This document shows positions 63,606 through 64,000 of a stretch of DNA of 64,000 nucleotides, piece by piece (position 1 is the stretch's first letter; the number at the start of each line of letters is the position of its first letter). Position numbers and translations under genes: made by a program. Source of the stretch: Jannaschia pohangensis (lineage in GTDB: Bacteria; Pseudomonadota; Alphaproteobacteria; Rhodobacterales; Rhodobacteraceae); NCBI RefSeq assembly GCF_900113875.1, contig NZ_FORA01000003.1:372001-436000 (forward strand), read 5' to 3'. The notes under the pieces are model-generated. The model saw only the letters and a list, made by a program, of their open reading frames with translations. It had not been told where the DNA came from and ran no database searches.

Positions 63606-64000
63606 CCACGGACCAAACATCGGACGAGCAGGACATGCTGGCGGGGGAATACGCCCTCGGGCTGTTGACCGGGGACGACCTGGCCGAGGCGAAGCGCCGG
63701 GTAGGGGCGGACCCGGCCTTTGCGCGGGCGGTCACGGATTGGGAAATCCGTCTGGCGACGCTGACAGAAGAGCTTGTTCCGCAAACGTCCGGCCCTGCGG
63801 TCAAGACCGCCCTGATGGCCGAACTCTTTGCCGAACCGGCCCGCAAACCGACCTGGGAGCGGCTCTGGTTGTGGCAGGGCGTCGGCGTCCTCGGCCTCTT
63901 GGCCCTCGCGATTGCCTTCGCCTTGGGCGTCAACGCGCCGACGTCGACGGGCGGCCCGCTCTATACGGCCGAGATCGTGGCGGAGGCCGGGGATTTCCGC
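63602..64000 (+). CDS. RskA-type anti-sigma factor, C-terminus cut by window edge
   Basis: At least 133 residues are visible. The N-terminal cytosolic domain has EYALGLLTGDDLAEAKRRVGADPAF, the RskA sigma-binding signature, and lacks the HxxxCxxC zinc motif of ZAS types. A membrane helix follows (about residues 92-110). The periplasmic part is cut off. It binds and inhibits the adjacent sigma factor until a signal triggers proteolysis. Confidence 0.92.
   Translation, partial: MTTDQTSDEQDMLAGEYALGLLTGDDLAEAKRRVGADPAFARAVTDWEIRLATLTEELVPQTSGPAVKTALMAELFAEPARKPTWERLWLWQGVGVLGLLALAIAFALGVNAPTSTGGPLYTAEIVAEAGDFR

Overview
The window is GC-rich DNA from an alphaproteobacterium, most likely a Rhodobacteraceae (Roseobacter-group) member. 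Supporting this are ethylmalonyl-CoA pathway genes (a malyl-CoA lyase/thioesterase homologue and mesaconyl-CoA hydratase) beside malate dehydrogenase, a TCA gene order mdh-sucC-sucD-sucA-sucB-lpd with small envelope genes in between, a TIGR02300 (FYDLN) acidic protein, a VPLPA-type C-terminal sorting signal, a TRAP transporter, a urea-type ABC transporter, and a xylose cluster run by a ROK repressor. It looks like an ordinary chromosomal region. I see no phage, insertion sequence, CRISPR array or rRNA. There is one tRNA, tRNA-Ala(GGC).

Layout. 1-2639 (minus): operon mcl2-like, nnrU-like, DUF1737, mch. 2903-4372 (plus): small secreted protein, then mdh. 4444-6867: a fasciclin lipoprotein divergent from a DUF6502/DUF5666 gene pair, with two matching palindromes between them. 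7041-20097 (plus): the TCA block sucC, four envelope genes, sucD, two genes, sucA, sucB, five genes, lpd. 20288-22869: membrane protein, GntR regulator, YgjP-type metallopeptidase, FYDLN protein, tRNA-Ala. 23006-30143: FAD oxidoreductase converging on a five-gene urea-type ABC transporter (urtABCDE, minus). 30511-33495 (minus): TRAP transporter. 33605-40260 (minus): MoxR-DUF58-DUF4159-VWA-like membrane cluster, divergent from DUF1285. 40979-45613: small membrane protein, YdeI-like protein, RluE-like pseudouridine synthase, an unrecognised protein and polA. 45869-51155: prephenate dehydrogenase of lower GC, hemolysin III-type protein, DUF2459 and a partner, CHCC zinc finger, an orphan ABC ATPase and a DMT exporter. 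51278-51949: VPLPA-CTERM protein. 51946-59397: xylose catabolism and uptake (xylA, xylB, xylG, xylH, xylF, divergent xylR). 59394-62137: CRTAC1-type FG-GAP protein facing a di-haem cytochrome c peroxidase. 62449-64000: DUF7282 protein divergent from an ECF sigma factor and its RskA-like anti-sigma factor, which runs off the end.

How the genes work together. Three themes stand out: central carbon flow (TCA cycle, ethylmalonyl-CoA pathway, xylose entry), solute uptake (urea-type, TRAP, xylose) and envelope biology. The most interesting parts are non-coding or unexplained. They are: a TTGCAAA-N4-TTGCGCAA site ahead of the ethylmalonyl-CoA operon that resembles the ScfR/PccR operator; paired 17-bp palindromes at the fasciclin/DUF6502 locus; a TGTGATCACA pair ahead of sucC and 11-bp GATCACCC repeats ahead of lpd; and a four-gene exported/lipoprotein cassette placed between the two succinyl-CoA synthetase subunit genes.

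All calls come from reading the sequence. Family names come from recognition of motifs, not database searches.
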